Positions 35,359-42,990 of a DNA stretch of 64,000 nucleotides are shown in pieces; within the stretch, counting starts at the first letter, position 1; the number at the start of each line of letters is the position of its first letter. Position numbers and translations under genes: made by a program. The notes below the pieces were generated by a model. It saw only the letters and a list, made by a program, of their open reading frames with translations, had not been told where the DNA came from and did no database searches. Source of the DNA: Thiopseudomonas sp. (GTDB lineage: Bacteria > Pseudomonadota > Gammaproteobacteria > Pseudomonadales > Pseudomonadaceae); NCBI GenBank assembly GCA_023228985.1, contig JALOAC010000002.1, positions 108,153 to 172,152 of the forward strand, in the 5' to 3' direction.

Positions 35359-36286
35359 TTGTGTTCCAAAACGGATAGAAATTAAACCATTGATCGGGCG
35401 CTTCCAAACAGCGCAACGCCAATCGATCAGCAAACTGTTGCGCGTAACCGTCTAATATTTCTTGACGACTGCGGCGCTGCCATTCAATACGCTGAGCAAA
35501 GGGCTCAAGGCATATACGGTAACGACCCTTTATTTTTAAACAAAAAAACAAATTGACCGGGCATTGCAACAAGCCAGCTAACAACCAAGGGCCTTGCGGC
35601 AAATGGGCAGGCTGACCTAAAAACTGCACCAAACTCAAACGCTTATCGTGCAAGGGGACACGGTCTCCAGCAATCGCCAGCCATTCGCCTTCATCAATAC
35701 GCTGACTCAATTGCAACATGGTTACCGCATCAAGTTCGGCGACTTGAATTAAACGTAAATTACTCGCACCACTTTCATTTAATAACCTATTAATCTGTTG
35801 CGCGTGAGCTGTATGCACTAACACATTCATGCGTACTTTCTTACTAACTTCTGCCAGCGCACGACATACTTCAAGATTACCCAGGTGCGCACCCACCAAA
35901 ATTTGCCCACGTCCTTGTTGCGCACGCGTTTGCTGACGTACAGCATGTGGATCATCCACATCTAAATGTTGCAAACCTAAGCGCCCATGCCATACATCAA
36001 ACTTGTCCAATATGCTTTGCGCAAATGACATAAATTGGCGAAATATTTTTAAATGCGTGGGCTTCAATTCGTCCCGACCACTCCAGTGAGCAAGGTTCGC
36101 ATAATAGGTTCTAATACTTTGCCGTGCGCTTCTGCCGGTCACAAAAAAATAAAACACAACCACATATAACAGAGGCGCTACCAAGGTGCGGCCTAAGATT
36201 CTGGTGAGTTGCAAGATAAACTTCATCAACCAAAAACTGCCGCGCTCACGCTGTGTTGCCCAATGTTGGCTCGGTTTTTTACTCAT
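35348..36286 (-). CDS. LpxL-like lipid acyltransferase of the aryl polyene cluster
   Basis: The start at 36286 overlaps the glycosyltransferase stop as ATGA and gives 312 residues. An N-terminal hydrophobic helix region (FILQLTRILGRTLVAPLLYVVVFYFFVTG) is followed by a lauroyl-transferase-like domain with GAHLGNLEVCRALAE (His of the HxxxxE-type motif) and AGDRVPLH. It belongs to the lipid-A acyltransferase (HtrB/LpxL) superfamily. In the E. coli cluster, ApeJ joins a glycosyltransferase and an acyltransferase in one protein. Here the two halves are separate coupled genes. It probably adds a fatty chain to the glycosylated aryl polyene lipid. Confidence 0.87.
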   Translation of the reverse strand: MSKKPSQHWATQRERGSFWLMKFILQLTRILGRTLVAPLLYVVVFYFFVTGRSARQSIRTYYANLAHWSGRDELKPTHLKIFRQFMSFAQSILDKFDVWHGRLGLQHLDVDDPHAVRQQTRAQQGRGQILVGAHLGNLEVCRALAEVSKKVRMNVLVHTAHAQQINRLLNESGASNLRLIQVAELDAVTMLQLSQRIDEGEWLAIAGDRVPLHDKRLSLVQFLGQPAHLPQGPWLLAGLLQCPVNLFFCLKIKGRYRICLEPFAQRIEWQRRSRQEILDGYAQQFADRLALRCLEAPDQWFNFYPFWNTNEQ

Positions 36287-37092
36287 CGAACTAGCCTTCG
36301 CCACATAATGCGCGGCGCGCGCCAAAGCATGCCAAAAATGAGCTTTGTATGCATTTTGCTAATCAGCCAATTATCCTGCCAAGGCCGAAAGTTGGACAAA
36401 CCATCTTCTGGATAAATAACGTCTATTGGATACCATTGCATATCCACTTCACGCCAAAATAAACGCACTAGAATTTCAATATCAAAATCCATACGCTCGC
36501 CAAGTTTCACCTCATTAATGAGCTGCACTACAGGCGTTAGTGGGTAAACCCGAAAACCACACATGGAATCTCGGATCGCAAAGGATAGAGTCTGCAGCCA
36601 GACCAAAATATGAGTGAGATAGCGCGCATAGTAACGCCCCTTGGGGACAGAGGCGTCGTATTGTGGATAACTGCAAATCATCATCTGTGGCTGAGTACGT
36701 GCGGCGCGAATAAAAAACTCCACTTGCTGCAAATCATGCTGCCCGTCCGCATCCACTTGCAAAGCATGGGTAAAACCCAGTGATTGCGCATAACGCAAAC
36801 CACTCATTACCGCACCACCTTTGCCTTTATTCACACTGTGGCGCACTAAAAATATCTGCTCTTGCTGCGCTAATTCATCCATGATTTCAGCTGTTTGTGC
36901 ATTTGAAGCGTCATCCACTAACACACAGGGCAGACCGCGCTGCCGTAGCTGCTCCACCACCTTAATCAGCGGTTTACCGTGGTTACACACAGGAATAACC
37001 ACGCATACTTTAAACGTCTGCACAGCATCCGCACCGGATTGTTCTGTGTTGCTGTGCTGCTGGAGTATTTGTTCAGGGTGAGCGTTAGCCAT
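36283..37092 (-). CDS. GT2-family glycosyltransferase of the aryl polyene cluster
   Basis: The start at 37092 gives 269 residues. An earlier start would extend far into the ligase-dehydratase gene. The GT-A fold motifs are present: VVIPVCNHGKPL, a nucleotide-binding Asp in LVDDASN, SVNKGKGGAVMSGL, the DXD-type DADGQHD, and a late ERMDFDIEILVRLFW. It resembles DPM/DPG-synthase-like GT2 enzymes that transfer a sugar to a lipid or carrier. It is the counterpart of the N-terminal half of ApeJ. The ribosome binding site is weak, so coupling to the upstream gene (8-base overlap) likely drives translation. Confidence 0.87.
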   Translation of the reverse strand: MANAHPEQILQQHSNTEQSGADAVQTFKVCVVIPVCNHGKPLIKVVEQLRQRGLPCVLVDDASNAQTAEIMDELAQQEQIFLVRHSVNKGKGGAVMSGLRYAQSLGFTHALQVDADGQHDLQQVEFFIRAARTQPQMMICSYPQYDASVPKGRYYARYLTHILVWLQTLSFAIRDSMCGFRVYPLTPVVQLINEVKLGERMDFDIEILVRLFWREVDMQWYPIDVIYPEDGLSNFRPWQDNWLISKMHTKLIFGMLWRAPRIMWRRLVR

Positions 37093-38761
37093 GCTGACCA
37101 GCCAAAAGTATGCGCCCAGACGAGCAGGGCGTATCCGCCATAGTAAAGGCAAAATAGAGTTTATTTTTTCTAGGCTCAAAACGCAGACTTAATGACACTT
37201 CATCTGCCGGACGAACGAGCTGCTGAAACTTAAGTACTTCCATACCGGCAAAATCATTAGGCAAAGACATATGCTGCTGTGCTAAGTGCAGCGCCCAGTC
37301 CACCTGTACCACGCCTGGTAACACGGGGGCGCTTGGAAAATGACCAGAAAAATAAGCCAAATCATGGGGGATTTTTAATTCAAGCTGCCAGTTAAAATCC
37401 GCACCTGTAACCTGTTTAACAATGGGTAATTTAGGTCGTTCCTGCTGCAAACTATCCATCACTTGGCTATGTATTATCTTGCCTTGCGCATTGAGCGGTA
37501 ATTGCTCAATAAAACGCCAACGTCTGGGCAGGGCCATGGCTTCACAATAACCTGCTAGGTGCTGTCTTAATTGCTCAGTTAAATGACGACGACCACTGTT
37601 GCGCAGATGGTGTAATCCTTGCTCATTAAGCACAATCAAAGCTGAAATACTGGCACGACCGCTTTGTGTAACGGCTAGACACGCCTCTGCCACCCAAGGA
37701 TGCTGCTGCAGACTGTCTTCTAAGAAAGGTAGAGAAATACGTTTTTCTTCCAACTTAACCACACGATCCAACCGACCTTTTAAAATAAAACTCTGCGGGG
37801 ACAGTAACTCTACGGCATCGCTGGTGTATTCAGTCTCTACGGCAAGCCAAGGCGAGCGGACCGCCAACGCGCCATTTTCTTGCTGGCTAATACACACCTG
37901 AGGAAAAGTGTGCCACTGTTGGCCGCCTTGTCGCCAAGCAATACCCCCTGTTTCAGAGCTGCCATAAACTTCGGTAACAGGCTGTTTGAGTTTGTCCGCT
38001 AAATCTAAAGCGGATTGTTCAGGTAATGAACCACCGGAAGAAAATATCTGTGCCACCTTGGCAAGCTGTGGCCAGTCTAAATTACTGCCCATGCGCTTAA
38101 GCAAAGCCGGACTACACACCCAAACAAAAGGGCGTTGCTGGGCGATACAGGCCATGCTGTGTTGTTGCAATTCTTCGGCAAAAGGCAGGTGTTGACGGAT
38201 AAAATAACGTCCTGCACACAACGGCCAAAGCAAACGAAATAGCAAGCCGTAAATATGCTGAGTAATAACACTACCCATAAAAACCGCTTGCTGTAGCGAC
38301 TGGCCCCATAGCTCTTCCAGTACCTGCAATTCGTTATGCAGCTGACGCAATGTTTTTGGAATCAGCTTAGGCTGCGCGGTTGAACCTGACGTGGATAATA
38401 TCAACAGCGGTTCATCAAGCGCTAAAGCAGCAGCGGGCAAGGGATCGGTAAAAAAACCATGGATTTGACTGATATCAGAAATAAACACATCCACCTGAGC
38501 GCTCAAGCGTTGCTGCGTCTGCGCTTGCATATCACCAGGTAATATAACTTGTACCCCGGCGCGCCAAGCGCCCAGCAAAGCCAACGCCAAATCACCAGCG
38601 TCCAACAAATACAGGGCAATGCATTTAATGTTACGTTGCTGTAAACCACCGGCAAAACGCAGTGATTGTTCAATTAAGTCCGCATGCTGAAGTTCAGGTG
38701 AACCAGCCAAGGTATGCGTGTGTTGTTGCAGCAATAAATCTTGTAAATCAATCCAGCTCAT
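37085..38761 (-). CDS. Fused aryl acid-ACP ligase / dehydratase (ApeH-ApeI fusion)
   Basis: The 558-residue protein joins two pathway enzymes. Residues 1-440 form an adenylating acyl-ACP/CoA ligase with P-loop STSGSTAQPK (123-132), YGSSETGG (266-273) and catalytic Lys428 near the end of the domain. Residues ~450-558 form a FabZ/ApeI-like hot-dog dehydratase with GHFPSAPVLPG (473-483). In E. coli these are separate genes (apeH and apeI). The ligase would load the aromatic acid onto a carrier protein. The dehydratase domain would pair with ApeP. It overlaps the membrane-protein gene by 14 bases. Confidence 0.88.
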   Translation of the reverse strand: MSWIDLQDLLLQQHTHTLAGSPELQHADLIEQSLRFAGGLQQRNIKCIALYLLDAGDLALALLGAWRAGVQVILPGDMQAQTQQRLSAQVDVFISDISQIHGFFTDPLPAAALALDEPLLILSTSGSTAQPKLIPKTLRQLHNELQVLEELWGQSLQQAVFMGSVITQHIYGLLFRLLWPLCAGRYFIRQHLPFAEELQQHSMACIAQQRPFVWVCSPALLKRMGSNLDWPQLAKVAQIFSSGGSLPEQSALDLADKLKQPVTEVYGSSETGGIAWRQGGQQWHTFPQVCISQQENGALAVRSPWLAVETEYTSDAVELLSPQSFILKGRLDRVVKLEEKRISLPFLEDSLQQHPWVAEACLAVTQSGRASISALIVLNEQGLHHLRNSGRRHLTEQLRQHLAGYCEAMALPRRWRFIEQLPLNAQGKIIHSQVMDSLQQERPKLPIVKQVTGADFNWQLELKIPHDLAYFSGHFPSAPVLPGVVQVDWALHLAQQHMSLPNDFAGMEVLKFQQLVRPADEVSLSLRFEPRKNKLYFAFTMADTPCSSGRILLAGQHG

Positions 38762-39299
38762 GGGCTTTTTTTACTCGTTGACGAACTAACCACTCAATGG
38801 CAAACATCAAACCAATTAATAAATAGGCTATAAAGCCGTTATACAGCAGCCACCAAGAGCGGGGGGCTGCAACCGTTAACCAAGCGGCCATAGCAGCGTT
38901 GCAAAAGAAAAAAACCACCCACGCCTGCGTAACTTTTCTTACATAGCCAACGGCATACTGGGGCAAATCCGTTTCTTGTAAGCGGGCTAATCGCTCAATG
39001 ATAGGAGGTCCATGATAAAGACTCGTCAAAAAAACAGTGCATAACAGGACGTTGATTATCACTGGATACCAATGCAGCAAATCAGGGCTTTTAAATATCC
39101 ACAGTACAGCGCAAAAAAGCAGCACCACAGCGGTCATTAAATAGTTTTTTGCTGCTGGAGCTAAGAGAGCTCGTCCCAACCAAACCAAGGCCAACAGCCC
39201 AGCAAAATACTCTGCCGACACCCGTTCAAAACCATAATAAACAGCAAAAGGGTAAAGAATTCCGCTAATGACAATTAATGCGCCAACAAGCTGTTTCAT
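38748..39299 (-). CDS. COG4648-type membrane protein of the aryl polyene cluster (ApeG-like)
   Basis: The 183-residue protein has about five to six membrane helices (LVGALIVISGILYPFAVYYG, YFAGLLALVWLGRALL, YLMTAVVLLFCAVLWIF, VIINVLLCTVFLTSLYHG, WVVFFFCNAAMAAWLTVAA, GFIAYLLIGLMFAIEWLV). A conserved polar segment GPPIIERLARLQ sits between helices. A small membrane protein of this type always follows the two carrier proteins in aryl polyene clusters, and its biochemical role is not settled. It is coupled on both sides, with a 4-base overlap with the second carrier protein gene and 14 with the ligase fusion. Confidence 0.85.
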   Translation of the reverse strand: MKQLVGALIVISGILYPFAVYYGFERVSAEYFAGLLALVWLGRALLAPAAKNYLMTAVVLLFCAVLWIFKSPDLLHWYPVIINVLLCTVFLTSLYHGPPIIERLARLQETDLPQYAVGYVRKVTQAWVVFFFCNAAMAAWLTVAAPRSWWLLYNGFIAYLLIGLMFAIEWLVRQRVKKAHELD

Positions 39300-39553
39300 T
39301 CATCTGCTTGATTAATAACGCTAGTAATAGCCTCCACCACGTCACCGACCGTTCGCACCGCTTTAAACTGTTCAGCCGCTATTTTCTTTCCGGTTAATTG
39401 CTTTAAGTGATCAATCAAATCAATAGCATCAATGCTATCAATCTCTAAATCTTCATATAAATTTGCTTCTAAAGTAACCTGCTCTGCATCAAGCTCAAAC
39501 AGCTCCACCAAAGCATCGCGCAGCAAAGCAAAGATGTCGTCACGTGTCTGCAT
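39296..39553 (-). CDS. apeF: Acyl carrier protein, aryl polyene (ApeF)
   Basis: The 85-residue acidic carrier protein has the phosphopantetheine attachment Ser in EDLEIDSIDAIDLI and otherwise the helix pattern of an acyl carrier protein. It is the second of two tandem carriers in the operon. In E. coli the pair divides the work between starter loading and chain extension. Which carrier does which here cannot be told by eye. A good ribosome binding site (GGAG) lies upstream, with only 15 bases between the carriers. Confidence 0.88.
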   Translation of the reverse strand: MQTRDDIFALLRDALVELFELDAEQVTLEANLYEDLEIDSIDAIDLIDHLKQLTGKKIAAEQFKAVRTVGDVVEAITSVINQADE

Positions 39554-39568
39554 GTTGTACTCCTTAAA

Positions 39569-39823
39569 TTATTGTTTGCTTGCAACAAAATCTGCTAAGG
39601 CATTAATACTAGCAAAGTGCTGACGCACATCTTTAGAGTCCGCATCTATTTTGATCGAAAAATGCTTTTGTACTGCCAAGCCCAACTCCAGTGCATCGAC
39701 TGAGTCTAGACCAAGTCCATCACCAAATAATGGTGCGTCACTGTCAATGTCATCTGCACTTATATCTTCGAGACCCAGAGCATCAATAATCAAATTTTTC
39801 AAATCAAGGTGCAAATCACTCAT
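39569..39823 (-). CDS. apeE: Acyl carrier protein, aryl polyene (ApeE)
   Basis: The 84-residue acidic carrier protein has its attachment Ser in FGDGLGLDSVDALELG. It is the first of the tandem carriers, overlapping the acyltransferase gene by eight bases. The sequence differs clearly from ApeF (different helix I, a KIDADSKDVRQHF segment), so the two are not recent duplicates. A dedicated carrier is expected to hold the aryl-primed chain. The fatty-acid AcpP of the cell would be encoded elsewhere. Confidence 0.88.
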   Translation of the reverse strand: MSDLHLDLKNLIIDALGLEDISADDIDSDAPLFGDGLGLDSVDALELGLAVQKHFSIKIDADSKDVRQHFASINALADFVASKQ

Positions 39824-40592
39824 TTTTTGTTAATTCCTGTGCGTAGTAAGAATGTAAGTAAGCATCAAGTTTTCGTGATGCAATTGGTGCTAAATTATTT
39901 ACTGCAAAATCCTGTGGATTTATATCTTCACCCACAGTAAAACTAAAATTGGGTCGCCGTGGCGGAATGTTATACCAAGACTCAGCTTTAGTCAGAGTCG
40001 TAGGCTGCACACGTATCACCACAGGAGTAATCACCTGCGCTCCACGCAACGCAATTGCTGTAGCACCACGATGAAATTTAGGCATTTCACCGGGTATGGT
40101 GCGCGTTCCCTCGGGGAAGATAATCAGCGTTTGGCCTGCTTTTAAAGCTGCAACTGTATCATCAAACATTTCCATACTGGCACTATTACTGATATAGCCA
40201 GCGGCGCGCAGCGTAGCGCGCATGAAGGGGTTATGCCACAGGCTTTCTTTGACCACACAGTTTGCATCACGAATAAAGGCAATCAAAACCACCACATCAA
40301 TCAATGATGGGTGATTGGCAATCACCATTTGTCCCGGTCTGCCTAAGCGCTCCATATTCGTCACGCTGTAGGTCAAAACCCCAGTAAAGCGCATAAATTC
40401 AACAAAAAAACGAAAGATACCATTAATCAAACAACGCACTGCGTGTCTTTTTCTTAAAGGATCGCGATACAAAAGACTTACCAGCGGAAAGCCCACTAAA
40501 GTCAACAGCAAACCACCCAAGCCAAAAAGTAAAAAACTTAAGCCGGTAAATAATAAACGCCATAAATAAGGCGGGCTATAGGCATTTGTCAT
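39816..40592 (-). CDS. apeD: Lysophospholipid-type acyltransferase of the aryl polyene cluster (ApeD-like)
   Basis: The start at 40592 overlaps the apeC stop as ATGA and gives 258 residues starting MTNAYSPPYLWRLLF. An earlier start seven codons upstream is less likely. A membrane helix (LLFTGLSFLLFGLGGLLLTLVGF) is followed by PlsC-type motifs NHPSLID (HxxxxD) and FPEGTR. It is an acyl-CoA/ACP-dependent acyltransferase, expected to link the polyene or a fatty acid to the lipid backbone. It sits directly before the carrier protein genes, as in E. coli. Confidence 0.88.
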   Translation of the reverse strand: MTNAYSPPYLWRLLFTGLSFLLFGLGGLLLTLVGFPLVSLLYRDPLRKRHAVRCLINGIFRFFVEFMRFTGVLTYSVTNMERLGRPGQMVIANHPSLIDVVVLIAFIRDANCVVKESLWHNPFMRATLRAAGYISNSASMEMFDDTVAALKAGQTLIIFPEGTRTIPGEMPKFHRGATAIALRGAQVITPVVIRVQPTTLTKAESWYNIPPRRPNFSFTVGEDINPQDFAVNNLAPIASRKLDAYLHSYYAQELTKNE

Positions 40593-41296
40593 GGCTGTAC
40601 TTGCCATTGCCAACAGCGTGAATCAACACAGTGAGTCACTTGATTTTTTTGTTTAAGCAGCAAGGGTAAAAGACTTAAGGCGTGCGGCCATGGTTGTTGC
40701 TGCTGTGTAGCCACAGATAGGTCTAACGACCACCCATCACCCTTGGTCAACTGTAATGCTAATGCATAAGCAAAAGGCACATCATTAATCCAAGGTAGGT
40801 ACAGCTCTGGCTGGTGCTCTTCGGCAACAATTAACAGCACTGACTCAGCTCCAGCATTTAGCAATAACTTCGCTTCAAGCACGGCATGCTCCAGACCATC
40901 CTCAGCACCAGCTATAGCGGTCATTTCGCTTTCATCTTGGCGAAAAATTGACCATAGACCAATAATTGCATTATGTACCGACAAGCTAAAATGGGTCGGC
41001 GATAGAACTTCTTGCTCAGCCATTTGCTTAAGTAAATTCAAATTACGCGGCGTTTCACCGTGGCGTGAGCAAAATACTACGGGTTGTTTAGGGTTTTGTT
41101 CAGCCAAAGGCCAAGCTACATGAAATACCATCCTCGCCAAAGGACTTAACCGGCGACGTTGCATCGCCGGTAAAAAACTTACATCCGCTGCAGCTTGGCT
41201 AGTTAATAGCTGTGGGTCAGCTAACCAGTCTAACCAGTCCTTTCCTGTCGTTAATCCTGGTGCCCAAGCACGCCAAGCGCTGATGTTAAATTTCAT
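40589..41296 (-). CDS. apeC: Short ketosynthase-like chain-length factor (ApeC)
   Basis: The 235-residue protein corresponds to the N-terminal part of a ketosynthase fold (MKFNISAWRAWAPGLTTGKDWLDWL; LSPLARMVFHVAWPLAEQ; VVFCSRHGETPRNLNLLKQMAEQEVLSPTHFSLSVHNAI). It lacks the active-site Cys: the corresponding segment reads SVHNAIIGL. This is the known character of ApeC, the truncated chain-length factor that forms a heterodimer with ApeO. It is the first gene of the operon, 134 bases from the divergent ampD. No methyltransferase (apeB-like) gene lies upstream, where E. coli has one. Confidence 0.88.
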   Translation of the reverse strand: MKFNISAWRAWAPGLTTGKDWLDWLADPQLLTSQAAADVSFLPAMQRRRLSPLARMVFHVAWPLAEQNPKQPVVFCSRHGETPRNLNLLKQMAEQEVLSPTHFSLSVHNAIIGLWSIFRQDESEMTAIAGAEDGLEHAVLEAKLLLNAGAESVLLIVAEEHQPELYLPWINDVPFAYALALQLTKGDGWSLDLSVATQQQQPWPHALSLLPLLLKQKNQVTHCVDSRCWQWQVQP

Positions 41297-41375
41297 CCGT
41301 GAGTGCTCTTAATCTAGTTAAAAACATGAGTCTGTCACCAAGCAACTAAAAAAATATTTAGAGGTTGCCAAAAGA

Positions 41376-41381
41376 ATTATA
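41376..41381 (-). promoter_or_regulatory. Candidate -10 element for the aryl polyene operon
   Basis: The - strand reads TATAAT, a perfect -10 hexamer, 80 bases before the apeC start. The -35 at the right spacing is weak (TGATAA/CTGATA). This 134-154 base gap is the only place where a promoter for the 17-kb operon can sit, since all genes downstream are packed with overlaps or short gaps. Confidence 0.45.
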
Positions 41382-41451
41382 GCCGCAAATATCCGCTATT
41401 ATCAGCCGATAGCCCTACTAACATCAAAATATGATTATGAATTTTATCACT

Positions 41452-42000
41452 ATGTCTAAACTTATTTATAGCCTTGATTCTAATACGGGTTGGCTCAATG
41501 GAGCTAAACACATTCCCTCACCCAATTTCAACGCACGTCCCAGCAATGAAGTGTCTTTGTTGGTTATCCACAACATCAGCTTACCACCAGGACAATTTGC
41601 TACAGGCATGGTTGATGCTTTATTTACCAACCAGCTGCCAATAGATGCACACCCTTACTTTAAACAGCTTGAGGGTTTAAGGGTTTCCGCACATTTTTTA
41701 ATTGAACGCAGTGGCGAAATTAAGCAGTTTGTCAGCTGTAATGACCGTGCTTGGCACGCTGGAACCTCATCCTTTCAAGGGCGTGAAAACTGCAATGATT
41801 TTTCTATAGGTGTGGAGTTAGAGGGAACCGATGATCTCGCCTACACAGATAAGCAGTATAACTCATTGAATATGTTAATAAAAATATTAAAAAATCATTA
41901 TCCATCAATCAAAAAAGACCGCATTTGTGGACATTCTGACATCGCCCCGGACCGTAAAACCGATCCCGGCCCAGCATTTGATTGGTTAAGGATTCAATAA
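41452..42000 (+). CDS. ampD: 1,6-anhydro-N-acetylmuramyl-L-alanine amidase AmpD
   Basis: AmpD is the cytoplasmic zinc amidase that recycles anhydro-muropeptides and thereby keeps AmpC beta-lactamase induction low. The chosen ATG gives 182 residues. Starts at 41431 and 41437 are possible, and none has a clear ribosome binding site. Zinc ligands are His40 (LLVIHNIS), His161 and Asp171 (GHSDIAPDRKTDPG). The strings HIPSPNFNARP, RVSAHFLIERSG and ACNDFS-like NCNDFSIGVELEGTDD match Pseudomonas AmpD. It ends at the base before the origin-like region, an unusual position for ampD, which in P. aeruginosa lies near nadC. Confidence 0.93.
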   Translation: MSKLIYSLDSNTGWLNGAKHIPSPNFNARPSNEVSLLVIHNISLPPGQFATGMVDALFTNQLPIDAHPYFKQLEGLRVSAHFLIERSGEIKQFVSCNDRAWHAGTSSFQGRENCNDFSIGVELEGTDDLAYTDKQYNSLNMLIKILKNHYPSIKKDRICGHSDIAPDRKTDPGPAFDWLRIQ

Positions 42001-42300
42001 AACAACTCTGTGGATAACCACCCTTAGAAGCATGGGATAGCTTGTTAAGGGATCTGTTCATAACTCTGCCTGTGGATAACTAACACTTTTATCCACAGCT
42101 TATGTAGAAGAACTCAGCAGCTTGTCCTAGGCAAGTGAACAGCTTCTAGTTTCGTCTAAGCTAATGATAAATAAGGAGAATACAACCTTACCAACAGAAA
42201 AACCGCTCAGTAGTAATAACAGTAATAATAAAAGATCTATTTAAAAGCTTTTAAAGCTATTACTAAAGCAAGCAACAAAAATAGGGACGGAAAAAGCCAA
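42001..42300. other. oriC: Chromosomal replication origin (oriC) region
   Basis: DnaA boxes cluster here. TGTGGATAA lies at 42009-42017 and 42071-42079, the inverted TTATCCACA at 42089-42097, and one-mismatch TGTTCATAA at 42055-42063. About 140 bases on is an AT-rich stretch (roughly 42211-42300) with GATCTATTTA at 42234-42243, which matches the first ten bases of the E. coli 13-mer unwinding element. This box-then-AT-rich layout next to rpmH is the Pseudomonas oriC pattern. It lies between ampD and the rpmH promoter with no gene. dnaA itself is 41 kb away. Confidence 0.85.
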
Positions 42301-42343
42301 AACAAAAAAACCAAACATTTCTAGGCCAACGCTAAGCAAATCA

Positions 42344-42372
42344 TTGACCTCAACCGATTAATTCAATAGAAT
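42344..42372 (+). promoter_or_regulatory. rpmH operon promoter
   Basis: TTGACC (42344-42349), a 17-base spacer and TAGAAT (42367-42372) form a good sigma-70 promoter 70 bases before rpmH. It would drive rpmH-rnpA-yidD-yidC and perhaps further genes. The AT-rich flank of oriC lies just upstream. Confidence 0.75.
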
Positions 42373-42441
42373 CGCCGGTCTATTTTAACGGGGACCACTT
42401 CAGGGACCCACTCATGTCCAAAGAAGTTTAGGTATCAATCC

Positions 42442-42576
42442 ATGAAACGTACATTTCAACCTAGCGTTATCAAGCGCAAGCGTGACCACGGTTTCCGTGC
42501 TCGTATGGCAACTCCAGGTGGTCGTGCTGTGTTAGCTCGCCGTCGTGCCAAAGGCCGCAAGCGTCTAAGCGCCTAA
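42442..42576 (+). CDS. rpmH: 50S ribosomal protein L34
   Basis: The 44-residue, very basic protein starts MKRTFQPSVIKRKRDHGFRA and ends GRKRLSA, the complete and near-invariant L34 sequence. It is part of the large ribosomal subunit. It precedes rnpA by 12 bases, as in nearly all bacteria, where the pair ties ribosome and RNase P levels together. The frame is short but unmistakable. Normally rpmH is divergent from dnaA across oriC. Here ampD takes the place of dnaA. Confidence 0.98.
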   Translation: MKRTFQPSVIKRKRDHGFRARMATPGGRAVLARRRAKGRKRLSA

Positions 42577-42588
42577 TACACTTCATTG

Positions 42589-42990
42589 ATGAATCAAGGC
42601 TTTAGCCGTGAAAAGCGGCTACTCAACGCTCATCAGTTTAAAGCCGTATTTGATTCACCTGATATTCGATTATCAGGTCGTTGTGTATTATTGCTAGCAC
42701 GTTTTAACCAACTCGAACATCATCGTCTTGGGTTGGTTATTGGCAAAAAAAACATCAAGCTTTCTGTTGAGCGCAACCGTGTTAAACGGCAAATTCGTGA
42801 GCATTTTCGTAAAGAAGAACTCACTTTGCTTGGTTTAGATGTGGTTATGGTTGCGCGCAAAGGGCTAGCAGATTTATCCAATAGTGAACTGCAGATAGAG
42901 TTAGCAACACTATGGAAACGTTTGCTAAGACAGTGTAGCGCTAAAAATAAAACATCTTTAGCTGCACCGGTAGGTAACCATAATGCGTAA
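42589..42990 (+). CDS. rnpA: Ribonuclease P protein component
   Basis: RnpA is the protein cofactor of RNase P, which trims the 5' ends of tRNAs. The ATG at 42589 gives 133 residues starting MNQGFSREKRLLNAHQFKAVFDSP. A TTG one codon earlier is less likely. The RNR motif is present in SVERNRVKRQIREHF, along with the FSREKRLL start and LDVVMVARKG. It overlaps yidD by eight bases. The sequence is a little diverged from Pseudomonas proper but clearly of that family. Confidence 0.97.
   Translation: MNQGFSREKRLLNAHQFKAVFDSPDIRLSGRCVLLLARFNQLEHHRLGLVIGKKNIKLSVERNRVKRQIREHFRKEELTLLGLDVVMVARKGLADLSNSELQIELATLWKRLLRQCSAKNKTSLAAPVGNHNA

Noticed and set aside
36662..36670. Perfect DnaA-box 9-mers inside genes (also 41564-41572, 45668-45676, 46095-46103, 50028-50036)
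   Set aside because: They are isolated single copies in coding sequences without an AT-rich element. Some may titrate DnaA, but none forms an origin.
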